Below are positions 27,528-36,878 of a stretch of 64,000 nt of DNA, one piece after another; within the stretch, counting starts at the first letter, position 1, and each line of letters begins with the position of its first letter. The stretch comes from Aeromonas tecta. Its GTDB lineage: Bacteria > Pseudomonadota > Gammaproteobacteria > Enterobacterales > Aeromonadaceae. The stretch is taken from the NCBI RefSeq assembly GCF_000820185.1, contig NZ_CDCA01000028.1:186001-250000 (forward strand). The letters run 5' to 3'. Below the pieces are notes generated by a model. It was not told where the DNA came from. It was given only the letters and a program-made list of their open reading frames with translations, and made no database searches. The translations under genes were made by a program, and so were the position numbers.

Positions 27528-28712
27528 GTGAGCGAGAGTCTGGTCATCCGTCTGGGGACCAATGCGCAGCAGCCGGTCGAGTGGCTGGTGTGGTCGACGC
27601 AGGAGCAGGAGATCATCGCTTCCGGCACCCTGGCGTCCGCCCATGCCCTGGGTGAGCTGCGCGAGCGTGCCGGTGGTCGCCCCGTGGTGACTCTGGTGCC
27701 CGGCAGCGATCTTATCTTCCGGCGGGTCAGCCTGCCGGGCAAATATAACCGTCAGGCCGCCGCGGCGCTGCCCTACCTGCTGGAAGAGCAGATCGCCTCC
27801 GATGTGGATGCCTTGCACCTGGTAGTGCTCGGCCATCAGGGCAACGAGGTGGATCTGATGGCGGTAGACAAAGCCAAGATGGAGATCTGGCTCGGCTGGT
27901 TGCAGCAGGCGGGCCTTAAGAGCCTGCAGCTGTTGCCGGATGTGTTGGCCCTGCCGCTGGCCGCCGATGGCTGGTCTGCCTTGCAACTGGGGAACGAATG
28001 GCTGCTGCGCCAAGGGCCTCGCCAGGGCATAGTGGCCGAAGAGCCGCTGCTGGCCATGTTGCTGGCGACCCAGGCCGAGCCGGTCACCATTCACAGCCAT
28101 ACCCCGGTACCTGCCATCCCGGCCGCCAACTGGCAGGCTGCGGATCCGGAACTGCCGATGCTGCTGTTGGCCAAGGGGGCGCTGACCTGCCAGGCGAACC
28201 TGTTGCAGGGGCCCTATCGGCCACAGACCGAATACTCCCGCTACTGGCTGCAATGGCGTAGGGTGGCCGTGGTGGCCGGGCTTTTGCTGCTGGTGGCCCT
28301 GACCCAGCGCGGGGTGCAGCTCTATCAGCTGACGGAGCAAGACAAGGCGCTCAAGGCCGAGATCCGGCAGGTCTATACCAAGATCTTCCCCGGAGAGACC
28401 CGCATCGTCAACGCCCGCAGCCAGATGACCCAGCACCTCAAGCAGATGGGTCAGGCCCCGCAGGACGGGATCCTGCTGCTGTTGACCGAGCTGGCGCCGG
28501 TGTTCGCCGAGGTGCCGGGCCTCAAACCCGAGGTACTGCGCTTTGATTCGACCCGTGGCGAGCTGAGGCTGCAGGTCACCGCCCCCGGTTTCACCGAGAT
28601 CGAGCGTTTCCGCGAACTGGCGGGCAAGCGCTTCGAGGTGCAACAGGGCGAGGTGCGCAGCACCGAGGGCAAGGTTGAAGGGGCACTGGTACTCAAGGGT
28701 AAATCATCATGA
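27528..28712 (+). CDS. exeL: Type II secretion inner-membrane protein ExeL (GspL)
   Basis: Bitopic inner-membrane protein that recruits ExeE through its large cytoplasmic domain. GTG 27528 (394 aa, [10 protein letters not shown]) is chosen because AGGAG sits 8 nt upstream; ATGs at 27498 and 27510 lack such a site. The cytoplasmic actin-like domain carries [19 protein letters not shown] and [19 protein letters not shown] single membrane segment follows ([15 protein letters not shown]). A periplasmic ferredoxin-like domain ends the protein. Its stop overlaps the exeM start. Confidence 0.93.
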   Translation: MSESLVIRLGTNAQQPVEWLVWSTQEQEIIASGTLASAHALGELRERAGGRPVVTLVPGSDLIFRRVSLPGKYNRQAAAALPYLLEEQIASDVDALHLVVLGHQGNEVDLMAVDKAKMEIWLGWLQQAGLKSLQLLPDVLALPLAADGWSALQLGNEWLLRQGPRQGIVAEEPLLAMLLATQAEPVTIHSHTPVPAIPAANWQAADPELPMLLLAKGALTCQANLLQGPYRPQTEYSRYWLQWRRVAVVAGLLLLVALTQRGVQLYQLTEQDKALKAEIRQVYTKIFPGETRIVNARSQMTQHLKQMGQAPQDGILLLLTELAPVFAEVPGLKPEVLRFDSTRGELRLQVTAPGFTEIERFRELAGKRFEVQQGEVRSTEGKVEGALVLKGKSS

Positions 28713-29200
28713 TGGACAAATTGCAAGGCTGGTGGCACGGCATCAGCACCCGCGAGCAGCGGCTGGTGGCCGTGGGGGGCAGCATCCTGCTGATCGGACT
28801 CTGCTACTGGCTCATCTGGCAGCCCGTAGCCAACCGCATCGCCGAGCGTGAGCGGCAGGTTGCCAATCAGCAGCAGACGCTGGCCTGGTTGAAGGAGAAA
28901 GGGCAGGAGGTGCTGGCATTGCAGGGCAACAGCGGCCGCCAGATAGACACCAGCGGCACCCTGGACGGGGTGGTCAACCGCACCGCCTTCAACCAAAAGA
29001 TCAAGATAGCCCGGCTGCAACCCCAGGGGCAGGAGCTGCAGGTGTGGATCGATACGGTTCCCTTCGATGATCTGCTGCTCTGGCTGGCGACCCTCTCGGA
29101 TCAGCACGGGGTGCAGGTTCAAATCATCGAAGTGGCCCGTGAGAATCTGGCACCGGGCCTGGTCAAGGTCAGGCGTTTACAACTGAGTCGTCCCCAATGA
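28709..29200 (+). CDS. exeM: Type II secretion protein ExeM (GspM)
   Basis: Small inner-membrane protein (163 aa) that partners and stabilises ExeL. An N-terminal cytoplasmic stretch ([17 protein letters not shown]) leads into one membrane segment ([17 protein letters not shown]). A heptad-like region follows ([20 protein letters not shown]), then a periplasmic ferredoxin-like fold ([17 protein letters not shown]). Two adjacent ATG codons (28709, 28712) can serve as start; both overlap or touch the exeL stop. Its own stop overlaps exeN (ATGA). Confidence 0.95.
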   Translation: MMDKLQGWWHGISTREQRLVAVGGSILLIGLCYWLIWQPVANRIAERERQVANQQQTLAWLKEKGQEVLALQGNSGRQIDTSGTLDGVVNRTAFNQKIKIARLQPQGQELQVWIDTVPFDDLLLWLATLSDQHGVQVQIIEVARENLAPGLVKVRRLQLSRPQ

Positions 29201-29955
29201 AAAAACCTGTCCTGATTGCCAGCCTGTTCCTGTTGGCCTATCTCGCTTTCCTGCTGGTGCAACTGCCCGCCTCCCTGGTGGTCCGTTATCTGCCGCTGCC
29301 ACCTAATATGGTGCGGTTGGAGGGGGTGAGTGGCACCCTCTGGAGCGGCCAGGTGGCGCGCCTGCAATACGCCAGCGAGTCGCTGACCCAGTTGCGTTGG
29401 GAACTCAATAGCTGGTCGCTGCTGCGCTTTGCCCCCGAGGTCTCCCTGCGTTTTGGCGATAGATCCGGCCTCAACGGGCAGGGGATCGTGGGCTGGAATG
29501 GTGCGGCCTTCGGCCGTGACATCACCCTCAACGCTCCCGCCCCTTGGCTGCTGGAGCGGGTGCCGATGCGGCTGCCGTTCCCGCTGACCGCGGCGGGGCA
29601 GTTGCAGCTCAAGGTCGATCAGTTCGCTCAGGGCAATCCCTGGTGTGACGAGCTGTACGGCAACCTCTACTGGTACGATGCCGTGGCCGATACGCCAGCG
29701 GGCAAGCTGCCACTGGGGGATCCCGAGGTCAAGCTGACCTGCCTCGACTCCAAGCTGGTGGCCGAGATCAAACAGGGCTCGGAGGCGGTGCAGGTGCTGG
29801 GCAAGCTGGAGTTGCAGGCCAATCGCCAGTATCTGTTCCAGGGCACTCTCAAACCGGGGCCTGAGCTGCCGGATCAGATGAAGCAGGGGCTGCCCTTCCT
29901 CGGTCAGCCCGATGGTCAGGGTCGCTTCCCGCTGCGTTATCAGGGCCGGATCTGA
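29197..29955 (+). CDS. exeN: Type II secretion protein ExeN (GspN)
   Basis: Last gene of the exeC-N operon, coding for a 252-aa inner-membrane-anchored periplasmic protein of the GspN family. GspN is dispensable in some type II systems and its role is uncertain. An N-terminal membrane anchor (LIASLFLLAYLAFLLVQLPA) is followed by the family motif LEGVSGTLWSG, LRWELNSWSLLRFAPEV and a beta-rich domain. Its ATG overlaps the exeM stop (ATGA). It ends 16 bp before a strong terminator that closes the operon. Confidence 0.93.
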   Translation: MKKPVLIASLFLLAYLAFLLVQLPASLVVRYLPLPPNMVRLEGVSGTLWSGQVARLQYASESLTQLRWELNSWSLLRFAPEVSLRFGDRSGLNGQGIVGWNGAAFGRDITLNAPAPWLLERVPMRLPFPLTAAGQLQLKVDQFAQGNPWCDELYGNLYWYDAVADTPAGKLPLGDPEVKLTCLDSKLVAEIKQGSEAVQVLGKLELQANRQYLFQGTLKPGPELPDQMKQGLPFLGQPDGQGRFPLRYQGRI

Positions 29956-29971
29956 GGCTTGCTGGTTAAAC

Positions 29972-30000
29972 AACACCCCGCTTTTGCGGGGTGTTCTGTT
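29972..30000 (+). terminator. Terminator of the exeC-N operon
   Basis: AACACCCCGC (29972-29981) pairs perfectly with GCGGGGTGTT (29986-29995) around loop TTTT, followed by CTGTT. The T-run is short. Confidence 0.8.
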
Positions 30001-30868
30001 ATAGAGTCTGGAAAAGGCCGTCCGGGGCCTCGCCGTGCACGGGGGCCGTGATCAGATGATTGAGGAAGAAGCCAAACAGCTCGGCCTGTGAGCCGACACG
30101 CAGCTTGCCATAGAGGTGTTTACGGTGATTTTTTACGGTGCCAGCGCCGATGCCGAGGGTATTGGCGATGGCCTCGGTGTCGAGCCCCTGCAGCAGTAAA
30201 CTGGCCACCTGCCGCTCCCGCCGGGTCAGCAGCGTCCCACCTATGCTCTCCATCCCCTGGGCAATGGCCATCTTGAGAGTAGCGCCGTCCGGGCTACTCT
30301 GGACGGCGCCCTTTGTTGTACTGCTTGCGGCAATCTTCGCCGCACTCTCCGCCAGCAGGGGCTCTGACTGCTGCCAGTGCTGGCGACAGAGGGAGTGGAC
30401 AAGCGGAAACAGCGCCTCCAGCCTGGCTCGCTCACTCCGACTGAGGGCTCGACGTTTCGCGAGTCGGCCGAGAAACAGCATCAGCGTCAGCCCGGGACGC
30501 ACCGGCAGGATCAGCCCCACCTCTTCTTGCCAGCCGGTGGCCTGATAGAAGCGCTGGTGATAGTCAGGATCAAGCGCGCCGCGGGAGACCTCGGTCAGGG
30601 TCCAGACTCCGGCCTCCAGCCCGCTGGCCAGTGCCTGCATAAAGGGATCCTGACCGAAGTGACCGGCGAGATAGCGCTCAAACAGCAGTTCCCGTTGATG
30701 GCTGAGATTGTCATAGAGGTAGACGGGGCGCTGGCCGACTCCGAGCAGCAGGGCACAATCGAACGCCACCTGTCGCTGGATGAGTCGCACCAGCGCCGCC
30801 GCAAAGGCGTTGCCGTGCAGGGCATCGACGACGGCGGTCAGATCGGTGGTGAGGGCGGCGTTGTTCAT
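29999..30868 (-). CDS. LuxR-family transcriptional regulator
   Basis: Predicted cytosolic regulator of 289 aa from ATG 30868 (MNNAALTTDLTAVV). The C-terminal LuxR/FixJ helix-turn-helix is clear: LTRRERQVASLLLQGLDTEAI, then IANTLGIGAGTVKNHRKHLYGKL (each quoted in part). The N-terminal 190 residues are a possible sensor domain without an autoinducer-binding signature or phosphoacceptor Asp that I can identify. It faces the end of exeN and is divergent from tyrS. There is no direct evidence that it controls either, and its ligand is unknown. Confidence 0.85.
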   Translation of the reverse strand: MNNAALTTDLTAVVDALHGNAFAAALVRLIQRQVAFDCALLLGVGQRPVYLYDNLSHQRELLFERYLAGHFGQDPFMQALASGLEAGVWTLTEVSRGALDPDYHQRFYQATGWQEEVGLILPVRPGLTLMLFLGRLAKRRALSRSERARLEALFPLVHSLCRQHWQQSEPLLAESAAKIAASSTTKGAVQSSPDGATLKMAIAQGMESIGGTLLTRRERQVASLLLQGLDTEAIANTLGIGAGTVKNHRKHLYGKLRVGSQAELFGFFLNHLITAPVHGEAPDGLFQTL

Positions 30869-31010
30869 GACAGGCTTGGCTTCCAGACAAGGGGCGGGGC
30901 CCATTGGACCGGAATGCTAGCACGGGGTGATAAAACTGTCCCCTGGGGGACATGGTCGCACCGCCGCCGGGGAGGGAGGATAAGGGTTTTCCCCGCAGTC
31001 CGGAGATCCT

Positions 31011-32279
31011 ATGACAAACCCCCAGTTGCTCGACGAGCTGACCCAGCGCGGCCTCATTGCCCAGAATTCCGATCCGGTGGCGCTGCGTGATCACCTGAGC
31101 GATCCGCGCACCCTCTATTGCGGGTTTGATCCCACCGCCGGCAGCCTGCACATAGGCCACCTGGTACCGCTGTTGATGCTGCGCCGCTTCCAGCTGGCCG
31201 GACACACCCCGGTGGCCCTGGTCGGTGGCGCCACCGGGCTCATCGGCGATCCCAGTTTCAAGGCGACCGAGCGCAGCCTCAACAGCGCTGACACCGTACA
31301 GGGTTGGGTGGCCAGCCTGTCGACCCAGATTGCTGCCCTGCTGCCTGCGGGAGAAGGGCTGGCCGCGCCGCAACTGGTCAACAACGCCGACTGGATGGGG
31401 CAGATGTCGGCGCTGGATTTTCTGCGCGATGTGGGCAAACACTTCTCGGTCAACGCCATGCTGGCGCGGGAATCGGTGCGCCAGCGCCTCGCTCGCCCGG
31501 ATCAGGGCATCTCCTTCACCGAGTTCTCCTATGCCCTGCTGCAATCCCAGGATTTCGCCGTGCTCCATGAGCGGCTCGGCTGCACCCTGCAGATCGGCGG
31601 CAACGATCAGTGGGGCAATATCACCAGCGGCATGGATCTCACCCGCCGCCTGCACCAGGCCCAGGTCTTTGGCATGACCCTGCCGCTCATCACCAAGGCG
31701 GATGGCACCAAGTTTGGCAAGACGGAAGGGGGCGCCATCTGGCTGGATCCGGCGCTCACCTCGCCCTACGCCTTCCACCAGTTCTGGCTCGGCACAGCGG
31801 ACGAGGATGTCTACCGCTTCCTGCGCTACTACAGCTTTATGCCGCTTGCCGAGATAGCTGCGCTGGAAGCCGAGGATGCCAGGCGGCAGGGTCGCAAGCA
31901 GGCGCAGCAAGTGCTGGCCGACGAGCTGACCGAGCTGGTGCACGGCAAGGTCGCGCTAGCGGCGGCGCGGCGCATCGGTGAGCTGTTGTTCTGCGGTGAG
32001 GTGGCGAGCCTTGGCGAACAGGATCTGGCCCAATTGGCGCAAGATGGCATGCCGAGCTGCCGGGTGGTGGGGCCACAGGATCTGGTGACCCTGCTGGTGA
32101 CCTGCGGTCTGGCGGCGTCGAAGCGCATCGCCCGCGAGTTGCTGGCGGCCGGTGCCATCGCCCTCAACGGCGAGCCGAAGCAGGATGAGGCGCTGGTCTT
32201 GAGCGATCGGCTGTTTGGCCGCTACCTGCTGCTGCGCCGTGGCAAGAAGCAGTATCAGCTGGTGGTGTGGCTGGACTGA
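31011..32279 (+). CDS. tyrS: Tyrosyl-tRNA synthetase
   Basis: Class I aminoacyl-tRNA synthetase charging tRNA(Tyr). The 422-aa protein has the HIGH motif ([12 protein letters not shown]), the tyrosine-binding segment ([17 protein letters not shown]), [14 protein letters not shown], and a KMSKS-type loop read as [13 protein letters not shown]. The C-terminal S4-like anticodon-binding domain ends the protein ([18 protein letters not shown]). The ATG at 31011 follows GGAGATCCT. It is followed by an unusually long perfect hairpin without a T-run. Confidence 0.97.
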   Translation: MTNPQLLDELTQRGLIAQNSDPVALRDHLSDPRTLYCGFDPTAGSLHIGHLVPLLMLRRFQLAGHTPVALVGGATGLIGDPSFKATERSLNSADTVQGWVASLSTQIAALLPAGEGLAAPQLVNNADWMGQMSALDFLRDVGKHFSVNAMLARESVRQRLARPDQGISFTEFSYALLQSQDFAVLHERLGCTLQIGGNDQWGNITSGMDLTRRLHQAQVFGMTLPLITKADGTKFGKTEGGAIWLDPALTSPYAFHQFWLGTADEDVYRFLRYYSFMPLAEIAALEAEDARRQGRKQAQQVLADELTELVHGKVALAAARRIGELLFCGEVASLGEQDLAQLAQDGMPSCRVVGPQDLVTLLVTCGLAASKRIARELLAAGAIALNGEPKQDEALVLSDRLFGRYLLLRRGKKQYQLVVWLD

Positions 32280-32296
32280 GCCCGGCGCTACGCGAG

Positions 32297-32330
32297 CATA
32301 ACAAGGGCTGCCCAGGCAGCCCTTGTTATG
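32297..32330. terminator. Perfect 16-bp hairpin after tyrS
   Basis: CATAACAAGGGCTGCC (32297-32312) pairs exactly with 32315-32330 around a 2-nt loop. Neither strand has a T-run after it. It may act as a weak terminator or an RNA-stabilising end; function is uncertain. Confidence 0.5.
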
Positions 32331-32409
32331 TGGCCACTGGCAGATGCTCACGGCCAGCGGCAGTCATCTGGCATGGCCGTGACATGGCGGGGGGGGCAGT
32401 AATCCGGCC

Positions 32410-33078
32410 TCAACCCGCCAGCGGCAGCAATTCGGCGTAGTCCCGTATGGCCGGGAAGGCGGTGATGCACTGCTCGGGCTGCTGGCTATCCGGGTTCTGG
32501 ATGGCGAGTTGATAGCCGATGCCATAGTCGGCGGCGGCGCGCAGGATCCGCTCACTGTCATCGACAAACAGGGTGCGGGCCGGATCGAACGCCAACCGCG
32601 CCGCCAGTGCCTGCCAGCAGTGCTGGCTCTCTTTCGACCAGCCCAGCTCGTGGGTGCTCACCATCAGATCCAGATGTTCGCCCAGGCCGAGTCGCGCTTC
32701 CTTGACCGCGAGGCTGGCGGGGTGGGCATTGGTAAAGAGCACTAGTTGCTTGCCCGCCGCCCGCAAGGCAGTCAGGAAGGGGATGCTGTGGGGCCGCCAC
32801 TGGATCTTCTCCAGGATCTCCTGCTTCATCCCCCGGATATCGAGATCCAGAGTCCGGCTCCAGTAATCCACGCAGTACCAATCGAGGGTGCCGGCCACCG
32901 CCTGATAGTGGGCATCGATCTGTGCCTTGGCCTCGGCCAGCGGCAGCAGGTGGTGCTCGGCATAACGCATCGGTACCAGGGTCTGCCACAGGTGGCTGTC
33001 AAAATGCAGATCGATCAGGGTGCCATCCATGTCGAGCAAAACGGTATCAATTTGGTGCCAGGGCAGTGAGGTCGGCAT
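32410..33078 (-). CDS. yrfG: HAD-family GMP/IMP nucleotidase
   Basis: Haloacid dehalogenase-like phosphatase. The E. coli YrfG homologue acts on purine mononucleotides. The ATG at 33078 (222 aa, the same length as YrfG) lies 6 nt after AAGGG. HAD motif I is LLDMDGTLIDLHFD, motif II is LVLFTNAH, motif III Lys is in GWSKESQHCW, and motif IV is TLFVDDSERIL. The frame stays open upstream to 33489 but overlaps the divergent nudE, so the longer start is rejected. Confidence 0.92.
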   Translation of the reverse strand: MPTSLPWHQIDTVLLDMDGTLIDLHFDSHLWQTLVPMRYAEHHLLPLAEAKAQIDAHYQAVAGTLDWYCVDYWSRTLDLDIRGMKQEILEKIQWRPHSIPFLTALRAAGKQLVLFTNAHPASLAVKEARLGLGEHLDLMVSTHELGWSKESQHCWQALAARLAFDPARTLFVDDSERILRAAADYGIGYQLAIQNPDSQQPEQCITAFPAIRDYAELLPLAG

Positions 33079-33225
33079 GCATATCCCTTCTTGTAACAAA
33101 CGCTGCTGAAAAAAGAGCGGCATTATAACGGATTTTTCAGACCGCTTTCCCGGCCTTGCCCCGTGGTGTTCGTTCGGGGAGTCGTTTACTCTTGAAGCAC
33201 GATTTTTTAACGAGCAGCGCCCCCG

Positions 33226-33843
33226 ATGAGTGAGCACCACAAGAGCAAACCTGAACACATTCGTGTGGATATGATCGCTCATGACAAGAGCAAGCCGGAG
33301 ATCCTCAAGGCCGAGATAGTGGCCGAGAGCCGGCTGTTCAAGGTGGAGTCCCTGCACCTCAAATTCAGCAACGGCGAGGAGCGCGTCTACGAGCGGATGC
33401 GCGGCGGCAACCGGGGCGCCGTCATGGTGGTGCCCATGCTGGATACGCACACCTTGCTGCTGGTGCGCGAATACGCGGCGGGTACCCACTCTTACGAGCT
33501 GGGCTTCCCCAAGGGGCTGATCGATCCGGGCGAGAACGCCTTCGAGGCGGGCAACCGGGAGCTGATGGAAGAGGCGGGCTTTGGCGCCAACAGCCTGATC
33601 CCCCTCAAGCAGGTGTCGCTCGCGCCGGGCTACTTCTCCAGCCGGATGGACATACTACTGGCCCGGGATCTCTACCCGGAGCAGCGCATCGGCGACGAGC
33701 CGGAGCCGCTCGAGGTGATCCCCTGGCCATTGAACCGTATCGACGAATTGCTGGCGCGGCCGGATTTTACCGAGTCGCGTAGCATCAGTGCCCTGCTGCT
33801 GGCCCAGAAGTGGCTGGCGGAGCAGGGGAATACACGCCCGTAA
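33226..33843 (+). CDS. nudE: ADP compounds hydrolase NudE
   Basis: Nudix hydrolase active on ADP-ribose, NADH and Ap(n)A-type substrates in E. coli. The protein is 205 aa from the ATG at 33226. An internal ATG at 33271 would give a length closer to the roughly 186 aa of the E. coli protein, and neither has a strong ribosome-binding site. The Nudix box reads G-L-I-D-P-G-E...RELMEEAGFG. Family-specific blocks ESRLFKVESLHLKFSNGEER, RGAVMVVPMLD and YELGFPKGLIDPGEN are conserved. It is divergent from yrfG and precedes cysQ by 27 bp, probably as one unit handling nucleotide by-products. Confidence 0.95.
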   Translation: MSEHHKSKPEHIRVDMIAHDKSKPEILKAEIVAESRLFKVESLHLKFSNGEERVYERMRGGNRGAVMVVPMLDTHTLLLVREYAAGTHSYELGFPKGLIDPGENAFEAGNRELMEEAGFGANSLIPLKQVSLAPGYFSSRMDILLARDLYPEQRIGDEPEPLEVIPWPLNRIDELLARPDFTESRSISALLLAQKWLAEQGNTRP

Positions 33844-33870
33844 AGGGTCATCAACACAGAGGGTAGCAAG

Positions 33871-34683
33871 ATGCAGGAGCTGTTGGCCTGGGTGCCTGGG
33901 GTCAAGGAGATCGCCCGTGAAGCGGGGCGGATCCTTCACGAAATCTATCACGGCGGTCAATTTGAGCGTCAGCTGAAGGAGGATGCGACCCCGGTCACCA
34001 GTGCCGATCTTGCTGCCGATGCCTACCTCAAGGGGGCGCTGTCGGCGCTGACTCCCTATATTCCGGTACTGACCGAAGAGGCGGCCGATGTGCCCTTCAG
34101 CCAGCGCGCCAACTGGCGCCAGTACTGGCTGGTGGATCCCCTCGACGGCACCGGTGAGTTCATCGCCGGCAGCGGCGACTTCGCCACCCTGATCGCCCTG
34201 GTGCGGGACAATGTGCCGGTGCTTGGCGTCATCTATGCCCCCGAAGCCGACGTGCTCTACTGGGCGGTGCGCGGCCACGGCGCCTTCAAGGAGGTGGGGG
34301 GCGAGGTCTATCCCATCAGCGCCATGCACCATGAGCACGATCAGCCAGATGCGCTGGTGGTGGCCATCAGCCGGCGCCAGAAACTGGAGATGCTGACCCG
34401 CCGCCTCAACCCAGCCATCAACTACGAGCTGATCCCGCTTGGCTCCAGCTCGCTGAAGTCCTGTTTGGTAGCGGAAGGCGCTGCCGATTGCTATGTGCGC
34501 CTCGGCCCCACCGGCGAGTGGGACACCGCCGCCGCCCAGTGCATCGTCGAGGCGGCGGGGGGGCGCATCCTCAGCCTGGCGCTGCAGCCGCTCAGCTACA
34601 ACGAGACGGAGTCGCTGGAGAACCCTGACTTTATCGTGATGGGAGATCCGGATCTCGACTGGGGCAACATACTGGCTCATTGA
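33871..34683 (+). CDS. cysQ: 3'(2'),5'-bisphosphate nucleotidase CysQ
   Basis: Hydrolyses 3'-phosphoadenosine 5'-phosphate (PAP) left from sulfate assimilation to AMP and phosphate. The 270-aa protein belongs to the lithium-sensitive inositol monophosphatase-like superfamily, with metal-binding motifs LTEEAAD, WLVDPLDGTGEFIAGSG and GEWDTAAAQCIVEAAGG. The position downstream of nudE is common in gammaproteobacteria. An intrinsic terminator follows 30 bp after the stop. Confidence 0.95.
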   Translation: MQELLAWVPGVKEIAREAGRILHEIYHGGQFERQLKEDATPVTSADLAADAYLKGALSALTPYIPVLTEEAADVPFSQRANWRQYWLVDPLDGTGEFIAGSGDFATLIALVRDNVPVLGVIYAPEADVLYWAVRGHGAFKEVGGEVYPISAMHHEHDQPDALVVAISRRQKLEMLTRRLNPAINYELIPLGSSSLKSCLVAEGAADCYVRLGPTGEWDTAAAQCIVEAAGGRILSLALQPLSYNETESLENPDFIVMGDPDLDWGNILAH

Positions 34684-34712
34684 GCGGGCTGACAACCCAC
34701 CGCCGACCAGTC

Positions 34713-34743
34713 ATAGGGCGACCTCAGGGTCGCCCTATTGTTT
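34713..34743 (+). terminator. Terminator of nudE-cysQ
   Basis: ATAGGGCGACC (34713-34723) pairs with GGTCGCCCTAT (34728-34738), loop TCAG, followed by TGTTT. Confidence 0.8.
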
Positions 34744-35081
34744 AGCGTGATCCTCTGCTTTGGTCGGGTTATTACAGGGATATCCGCTGGTGAAGGACGA
34801 GTATGGCAGTGGATCGTCACAAGTAATCGGAGGTGGGTAGTGTCTTGGTTTCTGTAATTCTGTAAATGAATGATCTGTCAAAATAAAAAATCAAACTTGC
34901 GTGATAATTTGGTTTTATATATCGTAAAATTTCATTTATCAGGATTTATTGGATTCTGTGAGCGAGATCCTATTCCCAATCTCACTGGCTGAGGCGGGCT
35001 TTGGTAGTGAGATCTGCCAGTTCCCTTTTTTGAGAATTAAATTCTGAAGGAGCACAATGATCGCAGATTAAAATACTGGTT
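34744..35081 (+). promoter_or_regulatory. Long AT-rich leader before the SdaC-like gene, possible attenuator
   Basis: No normal-sized gene. The sequence is much richer in A+T than its flanks. A tiny ORF (34841-34858, MSWFL, GTG start 6 nt after GGAGG) and another (35057-35071, MIAD, 4 nt after AAGGAG) are possible. Exclusive stems can form: ATCTC at 34979-34983 can pair with GAGAT at 34964-34968 or at 35009-35013. ACTGGC (34984-34989) can pair with GCCAGT (35016-35021), followed by TCCCTTTTTT. The arrangement suggests attenuation but is not proven. Confidence 0.45.
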
Positions 35082-36365
35082 ATGAGTGAATTATCGATGA
35101 GTTTATCTGCAGAAGTCACAGCGGAGCTGCCTGGTTCCCAATCCGTCGTCGCCCACACCGGCTGGCGTCGTCACGACACCCACTGGGTCATCAGCCTGTT
35201 TGGCACCGCTGTCGGCGCCGGCATCCTGTTCCTGCCCATCAATCTGGGGCTCGGCGGGATCTGGCCCCTCATTATCGTCGCCGTACTGGCCGGTCCCATG
35301 ACCTTCCTGGCCCACCGTGGCCTAGCGCGTTTCGTGCTCTCCTCCTCCCGTCCCCAGGCGGATTTCACCGAGGTGGCGGAGGAGCATTTTGGCAAGATGG
35401 CCGGCCGACTCATCTCGGCGCTCTATTTTCTCTCCATCTTCCCCATCCTGCTCATCTACGGTGTCGGCCTGACCAATACGGTGGAGAGCTTCATGATCAA
35501 CCAGCTCGGCATGGCCACCCCGAACCGGGTGATGCTGTCCGGCGTGTTGGTGTTCGCCATGATCGCCGTGATGCTGGCCGGTGAGAAGGCTATGCTGCGG
35601 GCCTTCGCCTTCATGGTCTACCCGCTGGCGGCCATTCTGGCGGCGCTCTCCTGCTATCTCATTCCCCAATGGCAGTGGCCAGAAATGACCGCCTTCGAGG
35701 GCACGAGTTTTCTCAACACCGTCTGGCTGGCGCTGCCGGTGACGGTATTCGCCTTCAGCCACGCCGCCGCCATCTCGGGTTTTGCCAACGTGCAGCGCCG
35801 GGAATACGGCGAGCAGGCAGAGGCCAAGAGTGGCCTCATCCTGCGCAACACCACCGTCATGCTGGTGGGCTTCGTGCTGTTCTTCGTCTTCTCCTGCGTG
35901 CTGAGCCTCTCCCCGGCGCAGCTAGCGGAGGCCAAGGCCCAGAACGTTTCCGTGCTCTCCTATCTCGCCAACATCACCGACAACCCTGTGATCGTGACTT
36001 TGGGGCCGCTCATCGCCTTCATTGCCATCAGCTCCTCTTTCCTCGGCCACTTCCTGGGGGCGCGCGAGAGCTTGAAAAGCCTGATCGCCAAGCCCACCGG
36101 TTTGTCGCTCGGGAAGGCAGACAAGCTCGGCATCGCCCTGATGTTCTTCGCCATCTGGGGGGCTGCCGTCATCAACCCCGGCATCCTCGGTCTGATGGAG
36201 ACCCTCTCCGGCCCCGTCATCGCCATGATCCTGTTTATCATGCCGGTGGTGGCCATCTACAAGGTGGAGGCGCTGGCGCGTTTTCGTCAGGGCTGGGCCA
36301 ACGGCTTCATCCTGCTGACCGGTGCGCTGGCGGTGTCGGCGCTGCTGTTCAGCCTGCTGAAGTAA
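35082..36365 (+). CDS. SdaC-family serine/threonine transporter (HAAAP family)
   Basis: Inner-membrane proton-coupled amino-acid permease. The 427-aa protein has about eleven membrane segments. Resemblance to E. coli SdaC is close in several blocks: FGTAVGAGILFLPINLGLGG, FLAHRGLARFVLSS, TEVAEEHFG, LTNTVESFMINQLGM, SCYLIPQW, NVSVLSYLANITDNPV and SSSFLGHFLGARE. Serine is the likeliest substrate, but related HAAAP members carry aromatic amino acids. The ATG at 35082 has a poor ribosome-binding site. A strong one lies at 35047-35052 before a 4-codon ORF that ends 10 bp upstream, so translation may be coupled. A terminator follows. Confidence 0.9.
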   Translation: MSELSMSLSAEVTAELPGSQSVVAHTGWRRHDTHWVISLFGTAVGAGILFLPINLGLGGIWPLIIVAVLAGPMTFLAHRGLARFVLSSSRPQADFTEVAEEHFGKMAGRLISALYFLSIFPILLIYGVGLTNTVESFMINQLGMATPNRVMLSGVLVFAMIAVMLAGEKAMLRAFAFMVYPLAAILAALSCYLIPQWQWPEMTAFEGTSFLNTVWLALPVTVFAFSHAAAISGFANVQRREYGEQAEAKSGLILRNTTVMLVGFVLFFVFSCVLSLSPAQLAEAKAQNVSVLSYLANITDNPVIVTLGPLIAFIAISSSFLGHFLGARESLKSLIAKPTGLSLGKADKLGIALMFFAIWGAAVINPGILGLMETLSGPVIAMILFIMPVVAIYKVEALARFRQGWANGFILLTGALAVSALLFSLLK

Positions 36366-36396
36366 CGTACGGCCTCTAATCGGCGGCGGAAATAGG

Positions 36397-36431
36397 AAGA
36401 GAGGCGACCCTGGGTCGCCTCTCTTGTTTTA
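36397..36431. terminator. Terminator between SdaC-like gene and csaA
   Basis: AAGAGAGGCGACC (36397-36409) pairs perfectly with GGTCGCCTCTCTT (36413-36425), loop CTG, followed by GTTTT on the plus strand. Confidence 0.85.
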
Positions 36432-36455
36432 TACGGCTTTGCTTTATCCACTGAC

Positions 36456-36794
36456 TCAGCCCAGCTTGGCGCCGTTCTCCACCGCCTGCTCCGGGATGGC
36501 CATCACCACGGCGCCGTCCGCCCGGTAGAAACCGGTGAGCAGAAACTCCGATTGGATGGGACCTATCTGCTTGGGAGGGAAGTTCACCACCGCCACTATC
36601 TGGCGGCCCAGCAGATCTTCCGGCTGATAGAGGTCGGTTATCTGGGCGCTGCTCTTGCGCACCCCAAGCTCCGGGCCAAAGTCCGCCCACACCTTGTAGG
36701 CGGGCTTGCGTGCCTCGGGGAAAGGCTCGACCCGCACCAGGGTGCCGACTCTCAGTTCCACCATCTCGAAATCCTGCCAGCTTATGGTCTGCAT
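36456..36794 (-). CDS. csaA: CsaA-type tRNA-binding domain protein
   Basis: Single EMAP/tRNA-binding OB-fold protein of 112 aa, matching CsaA of Bacillus along its whole length: [56 protein letters not shown]. CsaA has been described as a secretion-related chaperone and binds tRNA; the role in Aeromonas is unknown. E. coli YgjH is a more distant relative. Its start is separated by about 80 bp from the AraC gene end on the same strand, so co-transcription is possible. Confidence 0.9.
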   Translation of the reverse strand: MQTISWQDFEMVELRVGTLVRVEPFPEARKPAYKVWADFGPELGVRKSSAQITDLYQPEDLLGRQIVAVVNFPPKQIGPIQSEFLLTGFYRADGAVVMAIPEQAVENGAKLG

Positions 36795-36878
36795 CTTGGC
36801 TCCTCATCTTGCCTGTTTAGCGTGATGGCCAGCATGCCCGATCCACCGCCGTCTTGTCTTCGGCGCAGAGCCGCCCGG

